Origin: a virus
Direction: 5' to 3' (one strand)
Virus record (IMG/VR): IMGVR_UViG_3300036980_000702
Span: 1-63,293 of that record
DNA length: 63,293 bases
Shown here: piece by piece, positions 6,781 through 16,590 of the stretch
How positions within the stretch are numbered: the first letter of the stretch is position 1
Layout of the letters: every line of letters begins with the position of its first letter
Position numbers and translations under genes: made by a program
The notes under the pieces: generated by a model
The model's input: the letters and a program-made list of their open reading frames with translations, nothing else
Database searches by the model: none
Told to the model about the DNA's origin: nothing

Positions 6781-9700
6781 TTACCATTTGTAAGTTGAAC
6801 CCCAGGACGATGATGATGGGGATTTTTTGGGCTTTGAAATAACCACTCCCATTTTTTGAAGTTCAAAAGTTAATTGTTGATATTTTTGAAAAGAAAGTGA
6901 TTGTTTAAGACCATCTAAGATCTCCAACCTTCTTTCAAGGCTTGGGGCTTTTAAAACCATACTCAAATTGCTATCTGAAATTGCTTTGGCCGCATAACGA
7001 TGATATCGATTTTTAAACTCATTTAATGTTTCATCTTTCCCTATGGTTTTATTCAACTTAAGTTGTGCATAAAGAGTTTTAATATTGTTCATGTCAGGAA
7101 TAGACTTGATTTTTTTAACTGAATCCACAATTATGTTTTCGACTTTAAGAGATTGTTGCGCTTTTTGTTTTGCTTCCTCATCTTGTTGCGCATATATTTT
7201 TTCCTGTTCTCCTTTGTCGGAATATCTCAGGAAGGAACCAAAAATATTTAATCCAGGCATTTTTAAAGCCTTTTCAATTTCGGTAGCGTTACGGTCCGAA
7301 TAGTCTCCAGGGTTATAAATTACGCTACCTCCGAGACTTTGCCATGAATTTTTTCCTAACGCTATTGTAGACGGACCAATTCCTGCTATGAATTGTTTTT
7401 GCGGTATTATTGGATTACCCCGGAATTCATCAATTGGGTTTTTACCTTTAATGTAATAAGTGTAAAGATTCCCCGCAACTTGAAGAACCGGGTTTAGACT
7501 ATAAGGATTATTTTGAGAAACAATATCCAGCGCCCCTTTATCTCCGGTAAATTTTCCGTGAGATAATGCCCAGGTGATTGCGCTCCAAGTTTGGCCCTCG
7601 TAGTCTTGCGGAATTCTCAAATACATTGCCTTACCGTTTTCAGCAATAGCAAGAGGAATGATATTATAGTTCTGTTTGTCGTATTCCGGGATTTTATCGA
7701 TAAGATCTTTTAACTCTTTGCTTCCGGCCACCGCTGCACCAACTAAAATCATTTTCGGAATAACATTGATCATCATGGTTTTCCAAATATAGCGAGAAGG
7801 ATTATCATTGAATGATTCGGCCATCGACCGGATTCCTTCTTTTCCAATATTGGAAAACATAAAAACATTATTGGTTATTTGATGTAATGCCCCCTGCCTT
7901 CTTGCGTCAGGAGTTCCGATTCTGGTCCTGACGATGTGCCCGATCTCTTGTTGTGAAAGATTGGTTTCGTTTTTTAGATATTTAAATCCGGTAACTTTTC
8001 CGGTCATTTCCGACACACGACCAACATCATTTAAAAATCCCCATGCTTGCTTTAGCTTGCCCTTCGCTCCTTTGTATTGTTCGGCCTGATTTGGGTTAAC
8101 TTGCCATTCGGTGGATAACCGTTCAATTTCATTGTCAAAACTAACATCCTTCCCAGAGTAAATTCTATCCGGGTTAAGCATGTAATTTTTTTTCATGGTC
8201 ATTATGTCTGCGCTAGTGTAATCTCCAAAAACATATTGGTAAACTTCTCGAACGGCTTTGTTATAGTACCCCAAAAGCTTAGGAACATCTCTTAATTGAA
8301 CCTGAGAAACGTTTTTTGTAGTGGAAGTAAAATCTTTTATTAAATTCCTTGCCATCCAGATCGGATTCCTTGATACTAAAATTTGTTTAATTGGACTTGT
8401 TAGGTTAGACAACAACTCAGCAAGTTTTGTGGCCTCTACCGGGTTTCTTTCGAATGTGGCGGCAATTTCTTTGTCGATATAGTATGACTTTGGTTTGCCG
8501 TCAACCAGAACAGTGAATACGGTTTGATTCGGATCTTTAGGATCTTTGGGACTCATTCCTTGTCCGTTAAATCCTAACTCCGCATCAGTTGCATAATTAC
8601 CTTCTTTAAGAGAGTCAATAACTGCACGTTTGGCAGTATTCAGTTTCGCGGCTCTCATCATCGAAATATCTTGCAATACGGTAGCAATAAAAGGATTTTC
8701 GATGTCTGACAAAGTACCTACCTGGTGGTAAATCTTCGCCGACATTCCACCCCCGATTTTATCTTCCAAATAGTGGGCCACGCTAAATTTAGCATAGTCT
8801 TTGTTTTCCCGCATGGTTTTAATTAACTCCGGTGAATACATCCCGGATTCTTCGGCGCGGTCAATTAATTGTTCGTGAATCGTCCGGTAATCCTTAATAA
8901 TACTTTCGAGCTTTCCAAATTTTTCTTGGCCTAACTTTGCGCTCAAATCTTTAAGCATCTGTTTTGCCGCCGCTTCGTCAAGTCCACGAGGATTGGCGAT
9001 AGTAGATCTTTCGGTTGAAGCCCGCTTCGCCAACATATATACTCCGATATCTTCAACATTCAGATCCGCATCGTTCATCGGAGATAATACCGACTTACTA
9101 ACATCGTCCATATATGCCCCGACTTCGGCGGCAATATACTTAGTTTCTTCGATGTTCCATTTGGCTTTTTGACCCAATTCCTTACTTTTACCGCCTTGCT
9201 TAATCCCCTTGTTAAGAAGTTCCAAAATAGGGTAATCTCTATCAATAAGGTATTTGGAAATAGTATCCGATATTGTCAAAGGTTCCTTCTGAGCCCGTTT
9301 TCTTGCTTCTTCACGCAACGGATTGGTTTCCTTAAGCATTTGACGAGCACCTTCGAGTCGATGTTGCCCAACAGCATCAGGATTAGTCAGCCGGTTTTGA
9401 ATATCTTCATAGGCGGCTTTAAACTCTGGCTTTTTATCAAGATGTTTGAAAAAAGCATTATGAAAAGTTGGAGCCTCTTTTTCCAACATCTTCGGATCAT
9501 TCAGTAACACTGATACCGCATCGGCATATAGTTCTTTTGACGAATTCCGGTATAAGGTGTATTTAGGATCTTTCTTCGGGTCAAACGGCTTCCATTTCAT
9601 TGAAAGATCTTTTAGTTCCTTGATAACATTGTTTTTAACTACCGGTGGTTCTTCATCCAAAGATGATTTCATGTACTTCTTCAGTGCAGCGATCCGTCCT

Positions 9701-12700
9701 AAAATGTTACCCCTGGACAATGTTTTTTCAGGAAAATAATCGTTCATATGGCCGATTTCGTGAGCCATTACCCTTGTGGCTAACTTGGAATCTTTGAAAA
9801 TGTCTGCCCGTAATAAAATATTGCTCCCCTTTTCGTTCGCTTGGAATCTCCCCAAAGCATCGCCCAGTTTTTCTTTTACATGCGGAGCCTTTCCTTCATT
9901 GATTTCTTTTGCCAATTCGACAAGTTCAGGGAGTTCTATTGGGGAACGTTCTGAAACGTTTTGATCAATTGCGTAACCGCCCATATCAGCATTAGATAAA
10001 CCCTTAGGGGTCTTGACTTGACTCTCTTTTTTAATCTCTTGCGGTAATTCTTTGTTTTGGAGAATACCTTTTTTAACGTTATTGATATCTTCATACCCCA
10101 ATGCCAACCCCAACTCCCGATGTCTCTTTGGTTCGGCATTATAGTTTTCCATAACTGCAATTAGATCCTTGTTTGTCTTGGCGATAACTGGTAGGTTATC
10201 GTTAGTCATCCCAAAAAACAAACCATTATCTTTAGATATTTTCTTGAGGTTATCAATTTCTGCCTCGGTTTTTTCTAGCCCAAGATATGCCGGTTTATCA
10301 CCGGAAACAACCTGATTAATTTCCCAAGCACGAGATTTATTTAGTAATTCAGGGGTATTCGGTTTACCACTCTGCTCAAGCTTTTTGATTTCGGACCAAT
10401 AAGGATTTTTTTGGATATATGGATTGAAAGTACCGTACTTTTTAGAATGTCCTAAAAGTACTTTTGATTCCTTCACCAACTCCGGGTAATCTTTAAGGAC
10501 TTCGGGAGGGACGGGTTTTCCTTCTTGCAACGCCAATTTAGAAACATAATCATAAGCAATAGGATATTTTTCTTTTAACCACTTTGAATCTTCTAATAAA
10601 GTCGTATAAGCTTCGGTTAAATTTTCATTTGGTCGATATTGACCGTTTATTCCGTTTTGAATTTTGCCATTCTCCTCGATTGGGCCAAACATTTTTTTGT
10701 TTTGCACAAGATCCCAAAACGTATTGTCTTTTGCTGCAACTTCTTCTAAACCGGAGTTATGGGAAATTTCATGAGAAACGATGTGCTTTTTAGAAACTTC
10801 GTTTTTAATCTCGAAAAACTTCGGTCCAATTTCTATTGTTCCATCTATTTTAGTTGTAGCCTCTTTTATAAGCGATGGGTTAAATTTAAATCCTTTAGGA
10901 GATTTGTTTTGAAACTCTTCCTTCGTCATCTGCCACGGTTCTTTACTACCACCCTCCACAACCTCACCAAACGCCCTAGGATTGGTTTTAACGGGTTGGT
11001 TTGGAGTTGGGGGAGTGTTGTTAACCACTTTAATTTGATCGGATGAAAAAGGAGAATAACTTTTGTTACCTTGTTCTATAGCTACTATTCCATCATATCC
11101 ACTATCAACAAGATAACCTCTTTTAAAAAGTTCAGAATTAAGAATTTCAAATGCTGGTTTTGGAGTTTCTTTTGAAAGTTTTTGACTTAATCCTTCTTCA
11201 ACAAAATCAGCCTGTTTTTTACCCGTAGCAACTTCTCCGTAGCTAAGACCAAGTTTATCGGCAAATTCTTTCCGGGTCATTTCGGTTTCTAAATTGCCTA
11301 ATCTTGTTACGTCAAAAGGTTTTTTAATTGATAAGTAAGATTTATATATGGTCGGATTCTTACCATTATACTCTGGTCTTGTAGCATAAGTTTTGGCATA
11401 TTCGAGAGAATCGGTAAACCATTGATGAGCAGCAAACGTATTGAATCCAGTCTTATCACCACCGGTTCCATGGTAAACAACCAACGGTTCCCCTTTTTCA
11501 TCGACTACTTTCGAATTTTCAAACCACTCTTTATCAACAGGAGGAGAAACAGAAACCGGCTCAGTTTGATTCGGTTTCGTTTGTTGTGATACAATTTTCA
11601 TTAAATTTCCTACATTACCTGTATTTTCGATCCCTTTGGTATTTGCCCCGATTCCGTTAGTTCCTTCAAGAAGGCTAGGGGGCTTTTCCCCTCGGGTACC
11701 TCTAAGACCTTGTTCGGTCCTGAGTTGTTTTGCGGCAAGAAGATTTGTGTCGGCTTCTTTGACATCTTTCCCAATTCCATAACTGAAACCTCCTCCCCTT
11801 ATTTCCATTGTCTGCCCGTCTGGAGTTGTAACTTTAATTATACTACTTTTCAAAACTTCGTCAACTTTTTTCATGGCATCATGGGTCTGTTCGGGAGTAT
11901 CGAATTGAGCAAAAAATTCATCACCCTGTTTGTGAAATACGTCTTCATGACCCAGACTTTTTAAACCGGTAGCCATATTTTTAAGTAACTGATCACCAGC
12001 CTCGTGACCGTAGTTGTCATTAACCCATTTAAGACCGTCAACATCCGCCTCAAGTTGGACCGGTTTCCGAAGTATAGGATTGTTCAATACTTCCTGGTAT
12101 ACCCGGTCATTAAGCATCCCGGTTTTGTCTTGAGTAAACAAGGCCGATTTCATTTCTTCTTGATTCATATTCTGAAGAGTTTCCCGAAGACGATCATTTA
12201 TTCTTCTCTCCGGGGTAACTTCCGACGGTCCCGTCACCGATTCCAATGCAATATTATTAACGTCAGCCGGTAGATTCTGGACTGGTTGCAGTTGTGCTTG
12301 CGGCCGTTGTTGAATGCCACGTTTTCCGCTTAAAGCCAACCCGGTTCCACCCAATAACGTTGCGGTACCAATCCCGGTTAACCCCGCTTGGACAGACTCC
12401 ACCCCGGCTTGTTTAACTTTGTTCCAATCCAATTGACCATTGGTGATAAACTGATCGGGCTTATAGATTACCTGCTTCGATAAACCGCTTACAATCTGAG
12501 ATGTGGCTTCCTGAATACCTTCCGCCGAAATGTTTTTCAGGTAACTAACCAATGATTGTTTGAACGGCTGAGTAAAAGTCTTTCCAAAGTTGCCGAGAGG
12601 TATCTTTTCTGTCAACCCTTCAACCACTCCCATGATGCTTCCATATGCCAACTGTTGGAGTACGCCTGCCCCTTCTTTCTCGGCTTCCTGTGCATACTGA

Positions 12701-13182
12701 CCAACGGCAATTACCCCAAAGGTTAACGGTGCAACTGGTCCAGTAGCCATTGCCCCGACGATTTGAGGGATGGGTTTGACGAGATTAAAAGCACCCTTTT
12801 CGATGTTACCGGATCTCTCCATTGCTACGTCTTGTTCTGCTGCTTTTTGATTCATAAAATCACGGACGTTAATATCAACATCTGCGCTCCGTTGATAGAC
12901 GTCTTTGATCGGTTTGGTTAAGAACGTATCCGGGATAACGTTTGCCATCAACTGTTTTTGAAATTTATCAGCATTGGCCAACCCAGAAATTAACCCCGCG
13001 CCGCCAGCGATTAAACCACGCCCAACCGCTCCAGGAAGATTTAATAGTTGCTGACCTAATGCCGGTTGTTTAAATTTTTGTTCGTATTGATCGATAGCGG
13101 AAAAATCAAGTTTGTTCTCAGGTTTTTTCTTCTGTAAATCTTTTTCGTATTGATCAACCATTGAAAAATCTAATTTCGCCAT
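6781..13182 (-). CDS. Giant polyvalent ejection protein (GGDEF-like, ART-like, two HExxH peptidase-like domains)
   Basis: 2133 residues. The N-terminus repeats LDFSxxDQYE twice (residues 4-13 and 25-34) and is followed by Gly/Ala-rich amphipathic segments to about 290, suited to crossing membranes. Residues about 350-470 resemble a GGDEF cyclase (DVDGLKWVNDNYG, GDEFFAQF); about 555-715 resemble an ADP-ribosyltransferase-like domain (VYHGTGG ... FSSDQIK); HEISH near 802 and HEIGH near 1138 are zinc-peptidase motifs; the long C-terminal helical part after about 1400, with SRNPIWMARNLIKDF, resembles the large polyvalent-protein domains found at such ends. Known polyvalent proteins are packed in the head and injected to act on the host. 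It follows two smaller internal-protein genes in the same operon. Enzyme activity of each domain is inferred only. Confidence 0.85.
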   Translation of the reverse strand: MAKLDFSMVDQYEKDLQKKKPENKLDFSAIDQYEQKFKQPALGQQLLNLPGAVGRGLIAGGAGLISGLANADKFQKQLMANVIPDTFLTKPIKDVYQRSADVDINVRDFMNQKAAEQDVAMERSGNIEKGAFNLVKPIPQIVGAMATGPVAPLTFGVIAVGQYAQEAEKEGAGVLQQLAYGSIMGVVEGLTEKIPLGNFGKTFTQPFKQSLVSYLKNISAEGIQEATSQIVSGLSKQVIYKPDQFITNGQLDWNKVKQAGVESVQAGLTGIGTATLLGGTGLALSGKRGIQQRPQAQLQPVQNLPADVNNIALESVTGPSEVTPERRINDRLRETLQNMNQEEMKSALFTQDKTGMLNDRVYQEVLNNPILRKPVQLEADVDGLKWVNDNYGHEAGDQLLKNMATGLKSLGHEDVFHKQGDEFFAQFDTPEQTHDAMKKVDEVLKSSIIKVTTPDGQTMEIRGGGFSYGIGKDVKEADTNLLAAKQLRTEQGLRGTRGEKPPSLLEGTNGIGANTKGIENTGNVGNLMKIVSQQTKPNQTEPVSVSPPVDKEWFENSKVVDEKGEPLVVYHGTGGDKTGFNTFAAHQWFTDSLEYAKTYATRPEYNGKNPTIYKSYLSIKKPFDVTRLGNLETEMTRKEFADKLGLSYGEVATGKKQADFVEEGLSQKLSKETPKPAFEILNSELFKRGYLVDSGYDGIVAIEQGNKSYSPFSSDQIKVVNNTPPTPNQPVKTNPRAFGEVVEGGSKEPWQMTKEEFQNKSPKGFKFNPSLIKEATTKIDGTIEIGPKFFEIKNEVSKKHIVSHEISHNSGLEEVAAKDNTFWDLVQNKKMFGPIEENGKIQNGINGQYRPNENLTEAYTTLLEDSKWLKEKYPIAYDYVSKLALQEGKPVPPEVLKDYPELVKESKVLLGHSKKYGTFNPYIQKNPYWSEIKKLEQSGKPNTPELLNKSRAWEINQVVSGDKPAYLGLEKTEAEIDNLKKISKDNGLFFGMTNDNLPVIAKTNKDLIAVMENYNAEPKRHRELGLALGYEDINNVKKGILQNKELPQEIKKESQVKTPKGLSNADMGGYAIDQNVSERSPIELPELVELAKEINEGKAPHVKEKLGDALGRFQANEKGSNILLRADIFKDSKLATRVMAHEIGHMNDYFPEKTLSRGNILGRIAALKKYMKSSLDEEPPVVKNNVIKELKDLSMKWKPFDPKKDPKYTLYRNSSKELYADAVSVLLNDPKMLEKEAPTFHNAFFKHLDKKPEFKAAYEDIQNRLTNPDAVGQHRLEGARQMLKETNPLREEARKRAQKEPLTISDTISKYLIDRDYPILELLNKGIKQGGKSKELGQKAKWNIEETKYIAAEVGAYMDDVSKSVLSPMNDADLNVEDIGVYMLAKRASTERSTIANPRGLDEAAAKQMLKDLSAKLGQEKFGKLESIIKDYRTIHEQLIDRAEESGMYSPELIKTMRENKDYAKFSVAHYLEDKIGGGMSAKIYHQVGTLSDIENPFIATVLQDISMMRAAKLNTAKRAVIDSLKEGNYATDAELGFNGQGMSPKDPKDPNQTVFTVLVDGKPKSYYIDKEIAATFERNPVEATKLAELLSNLTSPIKQILVSRNPIWMARNLIKDFTSTTKNVSQVQLRDVPKLLGYYNKAVREVYQYVFGDYTSADIMTMKKNYMLNPDRIYSGKDVSFDNEIERLSTEWQVNPNQAEQYKGAKGKLKQAWGFLNDVGRVSEMTGKVTGFKYLKNETNLSQQEIGHIVRTRIGTPDARRQGALHQITNNVFMFSNIGKEGIRSMAESFNDNPSRYIWKTMMINVIPKMILVGAAVAGSKELKDLIDKIPEYDKQNYNIIPLAIAENGKAMYLRIPQDYEGQTWSAITWALSHGKFTGDKGALDIVSQNNPYSLNPVLQVAGNLYTYYIKGKNPIDEFRGNPIIPQKQFIAGIGPSTIALGKNSWQSLGGSVIYNPGDYSDRNATEIEKALKMPGLNIFGSFLRYSDKGEQEKIYAQQDEEAKQKAQQSLKVENIIVDSVKKIKSIPDMNNIKTLYAQLKLNKTIGKDETLNEFKNRYHRYAAKAISDSNLSMVLKAPSLERRLEILDGLKQSLSFQKYQQLTFELQKMGVVISKPKKSPSSSSWGSTYKW

Positions 13183-13194
13183 CTTCAGTCACCT

Positions 13195-14565
13195 CTAACT
13201 ATTTAGTAATGGATATTTTTGTTTAACCAAAGAAACAAAGGTAATTTTTTTGGTCTTTGCTTCTTTTAAAAGTGCATCTATTTGAGGTTGAGTTATATTA
13301 CCTGGCAAGTTAATTCCTTGATAAGAAATTGTTTTATTCCCCGGTTTATTACTGATCAAAGACCGCGGTCCGCCGCCAAACAATATTCCCATCGGGCTTC
13401 CTTGACCAGGTTTAAATTTAACTCCCGGTTTATTCTGGGAAACTATTAGTTTTGTTCTCGGGTCCATGACTTGCTCGGTTCCCCAAACTTGGCCAACATT
13501 ATTTTCTGCATCTTGCACCAATTTATTATAAGCTGCATCGCTGCCAAGTCTTTCAATGATCCTGCTCCGATTATTTTTTAAGTCCTGAAGATAATCTTCC
13601 GGCCTCTTATACTGATCGGCCACCGCTGACAAACTATTTTTAAAGTTAATCTGATCCTGAGTGGGTTGTCCCGGTTTCGTTTCTTTGGAGGTTGGGTTGT
13701 AAGTACTCCAAATATCTGCTTCCAACTTCCTCTTTTTAAGATCAAGAAGTGGATCGGCAGTTTCGGTCTTTGGTATAAATGACTTCATAGCATCGTCAAT
13801 AACTCCATTATCACCCGTCTGATAAGCAGTAATCAAGATTCCTTTTCGTGGGTCATTGTCGGGAATTAAGTTAATAAACGATTCATATGCGGCGTTTTTC
13901 TGCCCCTGCAACGCTTGACCGGATTTATACTTCACGCCCTCACCCATCATATCAAAGTAGTCTTTTTTACTCAAATTTTGTGAAATAAGATTACCCGGTC
14001 CCTGTTCTTTGTAAGTATTCCCGGTAGGCATATCAGAAATAGTTTCATATTTAGTAACCTCTTGACCCGGAGTCCAGAAAAATCTCTCATATGGGGTTCC
14101 TTTAAACTGATCAGCAATTTCCGGAGTCATGGTAATATTATTTGCGGCTTCAAGTTTCGCCTTTTCTTTGTCACTATTCAATTTATCAAGCATCGAAAGA
14201 TAATCATTTTTAGAAATAGAACCAGGTAAGGTAACGTCCTTCATCTCCGTCGCCCCGGTGATATTAGTGGGAGTGGTTTCCTTCCCCCATAAGAACGGTT
14301 CAAACTGAGTACCTTTAAACTGATTGGCTATTTCCGGGGTAATCTGCATTTGGGAACCAGCCAGAATATCATTCTGCATTTTAGCCCGTTTTAATTCCTC
14401 ATCCTGAAGCAGTTTATTCCAATCATCCATATTTTTTTGTCTTTGCTGCGCGTCTATTTGTGCTTGTCCCTGATTATATCCATTGTACATATTAGAACCG
14501 CCGCCCGCAAGAGCGACGAACGGAAGGGCATCTTTGATTATTTTTCCCCAATCCCATTGAGCCAT
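13195..14565 (-). CDS. Internal virion / ejection protein
   Basis: 456 residues from ATG 14565, behind AAGGAG. Gln- and Asn-rich, low in Cys, with an N-terminal MAQWDWGKIIKDALPF and Ala/Gly patch (residues 16-25). Two internal segments match each other: MQITPEIANQFKGTQFEPFLW at about 75 and MTPEIADQFKGTPYERFFW at about 150, a repeat inside the protein. Its place between the 250-residue and 2133-residue genes is that of the second ejection protein of P22/T7-like phages. No enzymatic motif is visible. Confidence 0.7.
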   Translation of the reverse strand: MAQWDWGKIIKDALPFVALAGGGSNMYNGYNQGQAQIDAQQRQKNMDDWNKLLQDEELKRAKMQNDILAGSQMQITPEIANQFKGTQFEPFLWGKETTPTNITGATEMKDVTLPGSISKNDYLSMLDKLNSDKEKAKLEAANNITMTPEIADQFKGTPYERFFWTPGQEVTKYETISDMPTGNTYKEQGPGNLISQNLSKKDYFDMMGEGVKYKSGQALQGQKNAAYESFINLIPDNDPRKGILITAYQTGDNGVIDDAMKSFIPKTETADPLLDLKKRKLEADIWSTYNPTSKETKPGQPTQDQINFKNSLSAVADQYKRPEDYLQDLKNNRSRIIERLGSDAAYNKLVQDAENNVGQVWGTEQVMDPRTKLIVSQNKPGVKFKPGQGSPMGILFGGGPRSLISNKPGNKTISYQGINLPGNITQPQIDALLKEAKTKKITFVSLVKQKYPLLNS

Positions 14566-14586
14566 ATTTATCAATCTCCTTCATTC

Positions 14587-15339
14587 CTATTTTGGTTGTA
14601 ATTTAATATTAGAGGCCAATTGTCCTAACGCTTTTCCGGTGGCAGCATTGTTGGCCGCCCCAATTTGTTGATTTTGCATATATTGTTGATTATAAACCCC
14701 GGCATTGGCCATTTTTGCATTTTGCTGCATCTGGGCGTTCCACTGATTAAAAGCGTTTTTATCTGCGTTTTGAGATCCTAAAATACCGGAATAAGCCATT
14801 TGATTTTGAAGCGGAATCTGCCCCATTTGTGAAAGAGACGGAAGCATTCCCAACGCTTGAGATTTATTCAACTGAGTAGCATCTATATTTTTATTCCCAA
14901 CATTTGAAACAATATCCGATATTGCCTTATTTTCCCGTCCTTGCTGTCCTCCCCAGTCCATCCCAGCAACACCGGAACCAGAAAGACCTTGGCCAGCCAA
15001 ACGCGAAGAAATTCTATTTTCATCAACAGCAAACTGATTACGGGCCAGACCGGTTTGATCGGCGATCATCTTCTGTGTTTGTTCCGGAGTATAGGCGGAA
15101 TAACCTTCCCCCAAAACATTCTGGGTATAATTTTTACCCATATCAAATATAGGTTGGGATTGATTATTACTAACTAAATTACCTACTTGTCTAAGAGACT
15201 CTTCGTATTCCGGATTACTTTGATATTCAGTTGGGTTATATTTAACAATACTTTTGTTACTGGCCTTTTCAGCAGAGTGTGCTTGACTGGCCGAACTTGC
15301 TACTGATGCCGCTGCAACTATATATGGAATCGCTGGCAT
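14587..15339 (-). CDS. Small internal virion / ejection protein
   Basis: 250 residues from ATG 15339 (AAGGAAG upstream). It opens with MPAIPYIVAAASVASSAS, a hydrophobic Ala-rich stretch typical of the small ejected pore-forming proteins (T7 gp14, P22 gp7 type). The rest is rich in Gln, Asn, Ser and Gly (NQMAYSGILGSQNADKN), with a predicted long helix. It is the first of three consecutive genes for ejected proteins. Confidence 0.7.
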   Translation of the reverse strand: MPAIPYIVAAASVASSASQAHSAEKASNKSIVKYNPTEYQSNPEYEESLRQVGNLVSNNQSQPIFDMGKNYTQNVLGEGYSAYTPEQTQKMIADQTGLARNQFAVDENRISSRLAGQGLSGSGVAGMDWGGQQGRENKAISDIVSNVGNKNIDATQLNKSQALGMLPSLSQMGQIPLQNQMAYSGILGSQNADKNAFNQWNAQMQQNAKMANAGVYNQQYMQNQQIGAANNAATGKALGQLASNIKLQPK

Positions 15340-15815
15340 TTGCCACACTTCCTTTCAAATTCATCTTTAAACATTGACATTATAATTACATCTTCGTAAA
15401 TGTCCCCTCGCTTAACCGATTTTCTTTCTGTTCCTTCTCTTACAAAAGAACCGTCTCTGATATCATCGGGGAAGGATTTGACGTTGCTCGCCAGAGGTCT
15501 GATATAGATCCGGTTAAGATTCAACTGATAGAATCCATAACTTAAAACCGACCGGGTGATAATCCCGCCCAGTCGGTTATGTTTCTGATCGATAATCGCG
15601 ATCCCGTATTCAGCCTTTGAATTTTCATAGTCGATATTTTGCAGATTGGCCCAACCGATCAGTTTACCATCAACCCTGATTCCCCAAGAAAAAACCGATA
15701 GTTTCGGGTTAAGTGGTTCAGTATTCAAATAATAATAAATCTTCGGGTCCGTCATCCATTTTTCAATTTGTGGTCGGTCTTCTTCGGTTAGCAAGGTTAA
15801 ATTTATTGGAATCAC
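15318..15815 (-). CDS. GNAT-family N-acetyltransferase (second of a tandem pair)
   Basis: 165 residues starting with GTG 15815, overlapping the end of the upstream gene by 53 bases and the following gene by 22. The core fits GNAT enzymes: INLTLLTEEDRPQIEKWM, LIGWANLQNID, AEYGIAIIDQKHNRLGGIITR (strand 4 and the acetyl-CoA loop) and LNRIYIRPLASN. The loop lacks a clean RxxGxG/A. Its location among virion genes is common for phage GNATs, whose targets are unknown. Confidence 0.8.
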   Translation of the reverse strand: MIPINLTLLTEEDRPQIEKWMTDPKIYYYLNTEPLNPKLSVFSWGIRVDGKLIGWANLQNIDYENSKAEYGIAIIDQKHNRLGGIITRSVLSYGFYQLNLNRIYIRPLASNVKSFPDDIRDGSFVREGTERKSVKRGDIYEDVIIMSMFKDEFERKCGKCQRFHI

Positions 15816-16257
15816 CGCTCTCGAATTCGCTTTTAAGTAAAGAATAAATCATAAGATCCTGGTATTTTCCATTAATAAAAAGGGCTTGTCTCTCCATTCC
15901 TTCATAGACAAACCCCAACTTTTCAGCGCAACTAATACAGGTTTTATTCTCCGGGTAAATCCTGCCGTATACTCGATTTAGTCCAATTTTTTCGAATGAT
16001 TCCCTGAGACATTCCTGGAAGGCCATAAGCCCTCCGGGTGATATCCCCCGTCGATCAAAAATATGAATACCGATCTCCGCTTTTCGACACGGAAGATTAA
16101 TGTTGAAAAGAAAAACGGAACCAACTAAGGTTCCATCGTCAAGCCTGATCCCGAATCGTTGCCACGGAAAAAAAGTGTAAACATCAATCGTGGTCAAAGG
16201 ATTATTAATATTGCTTACAAACTCTATTTCCTCCGGGGTTAAAAGGGTGGCTTTCAT
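15763..16257 (-). CDS. GNAT-family N-acetyltransferase (first of a tandem pair)
   Basis: 164 residues. LVGSVFLFNINLPCRKAEIG, the acetyl-CoA loop region FDRRGISPGGLMAFQ and LNRVYGRIYPENKTCISCAEKLGFVYEG match the RimJ/RimL-like GNAT fold closely, including the C-terminal KLGFVYEG strand. It overlaps the small basic protein gene by 4 bases. The two acetyltransferases share fold and order of motifs and likely arose by duplication; the protein acetylated (virion or host) cannot be told. Confidence 0.85.
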   Translation of the reverse strand: MKATLLTPEEIEFVSNINNPLTTIDVYTFFPWQRFGIRLDDGTLVGSVFLFNINLPCRKAEIGIHIFDRRGISPGGLMAFQECLRESFEKIGLNRVYGRIYPENKTCISCAEKLGFVYEGMERQALFINGKYQDLMIYSLLKSEFESGDSNKFNLANRRRPTTN

Positions 16258-16469
16258 TTTTTATTTGCCCGTTTCCGTCCAGCGGCGGCCAATTGATTAA
16301 AACGCGCGTTACCAAGTTTTTTACGTCCGATACTAGCGGCAATCGCCTCCGCGCTTTGTTTACTCTTGCCCGTTTCCTGAATTTCATCGGTTAATTTTGC
16401 AAACTGTCCACCGCCACCTAATTTGGTTGATTTTCCCTCATAGGTTTTTGATATTTTTTTAGTTGCCAT
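16254..16469 (-). CDS. Small basic protein of the late region
   Basis: 71 residues, very Lys/Gly/Ala-rich, with LGGGGQFAKLTDE, EAIAASIGRKKLG and a C-terminal AAAGRKRANKK. This sort of short, basic protein recurs beside tail genes of podoviruses and may bind DNA in the head. ATG 16469 has GGGGCAATC upstream. Confidence 0.65.
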   Translation of the reverse strand: MATKKISKTYEGKSTKLGGGGQFAKLTDEIQETGKSKQSAEAIAASIGRKKLGNARFNQLAAAGRKRANKK

Positions 16470-16558
16470 AAAAGATTGCCCCTTTTATTTTTTATTTGAA
16501 ATTAAAGATTATCCGTGGTATATTATAAGTGACATTATTTTCATTTCCTTTCCCGTTT

Positions 16559-16590
16559 ACCACCCGGTTGCCGCTGGGTGGTTTTTATTA
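16559..16590 (+). terminator. + strand-oriented hairpin in the late region
   Basis: ACCACCC/GGGTGGT stem (16559-16565 with 16576-16582) followed by TTTTATTATT on the + strand, while the - strand side lacks a T-run. Like the one at 5843 it faces against the late operon. Confidence 0.6.
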
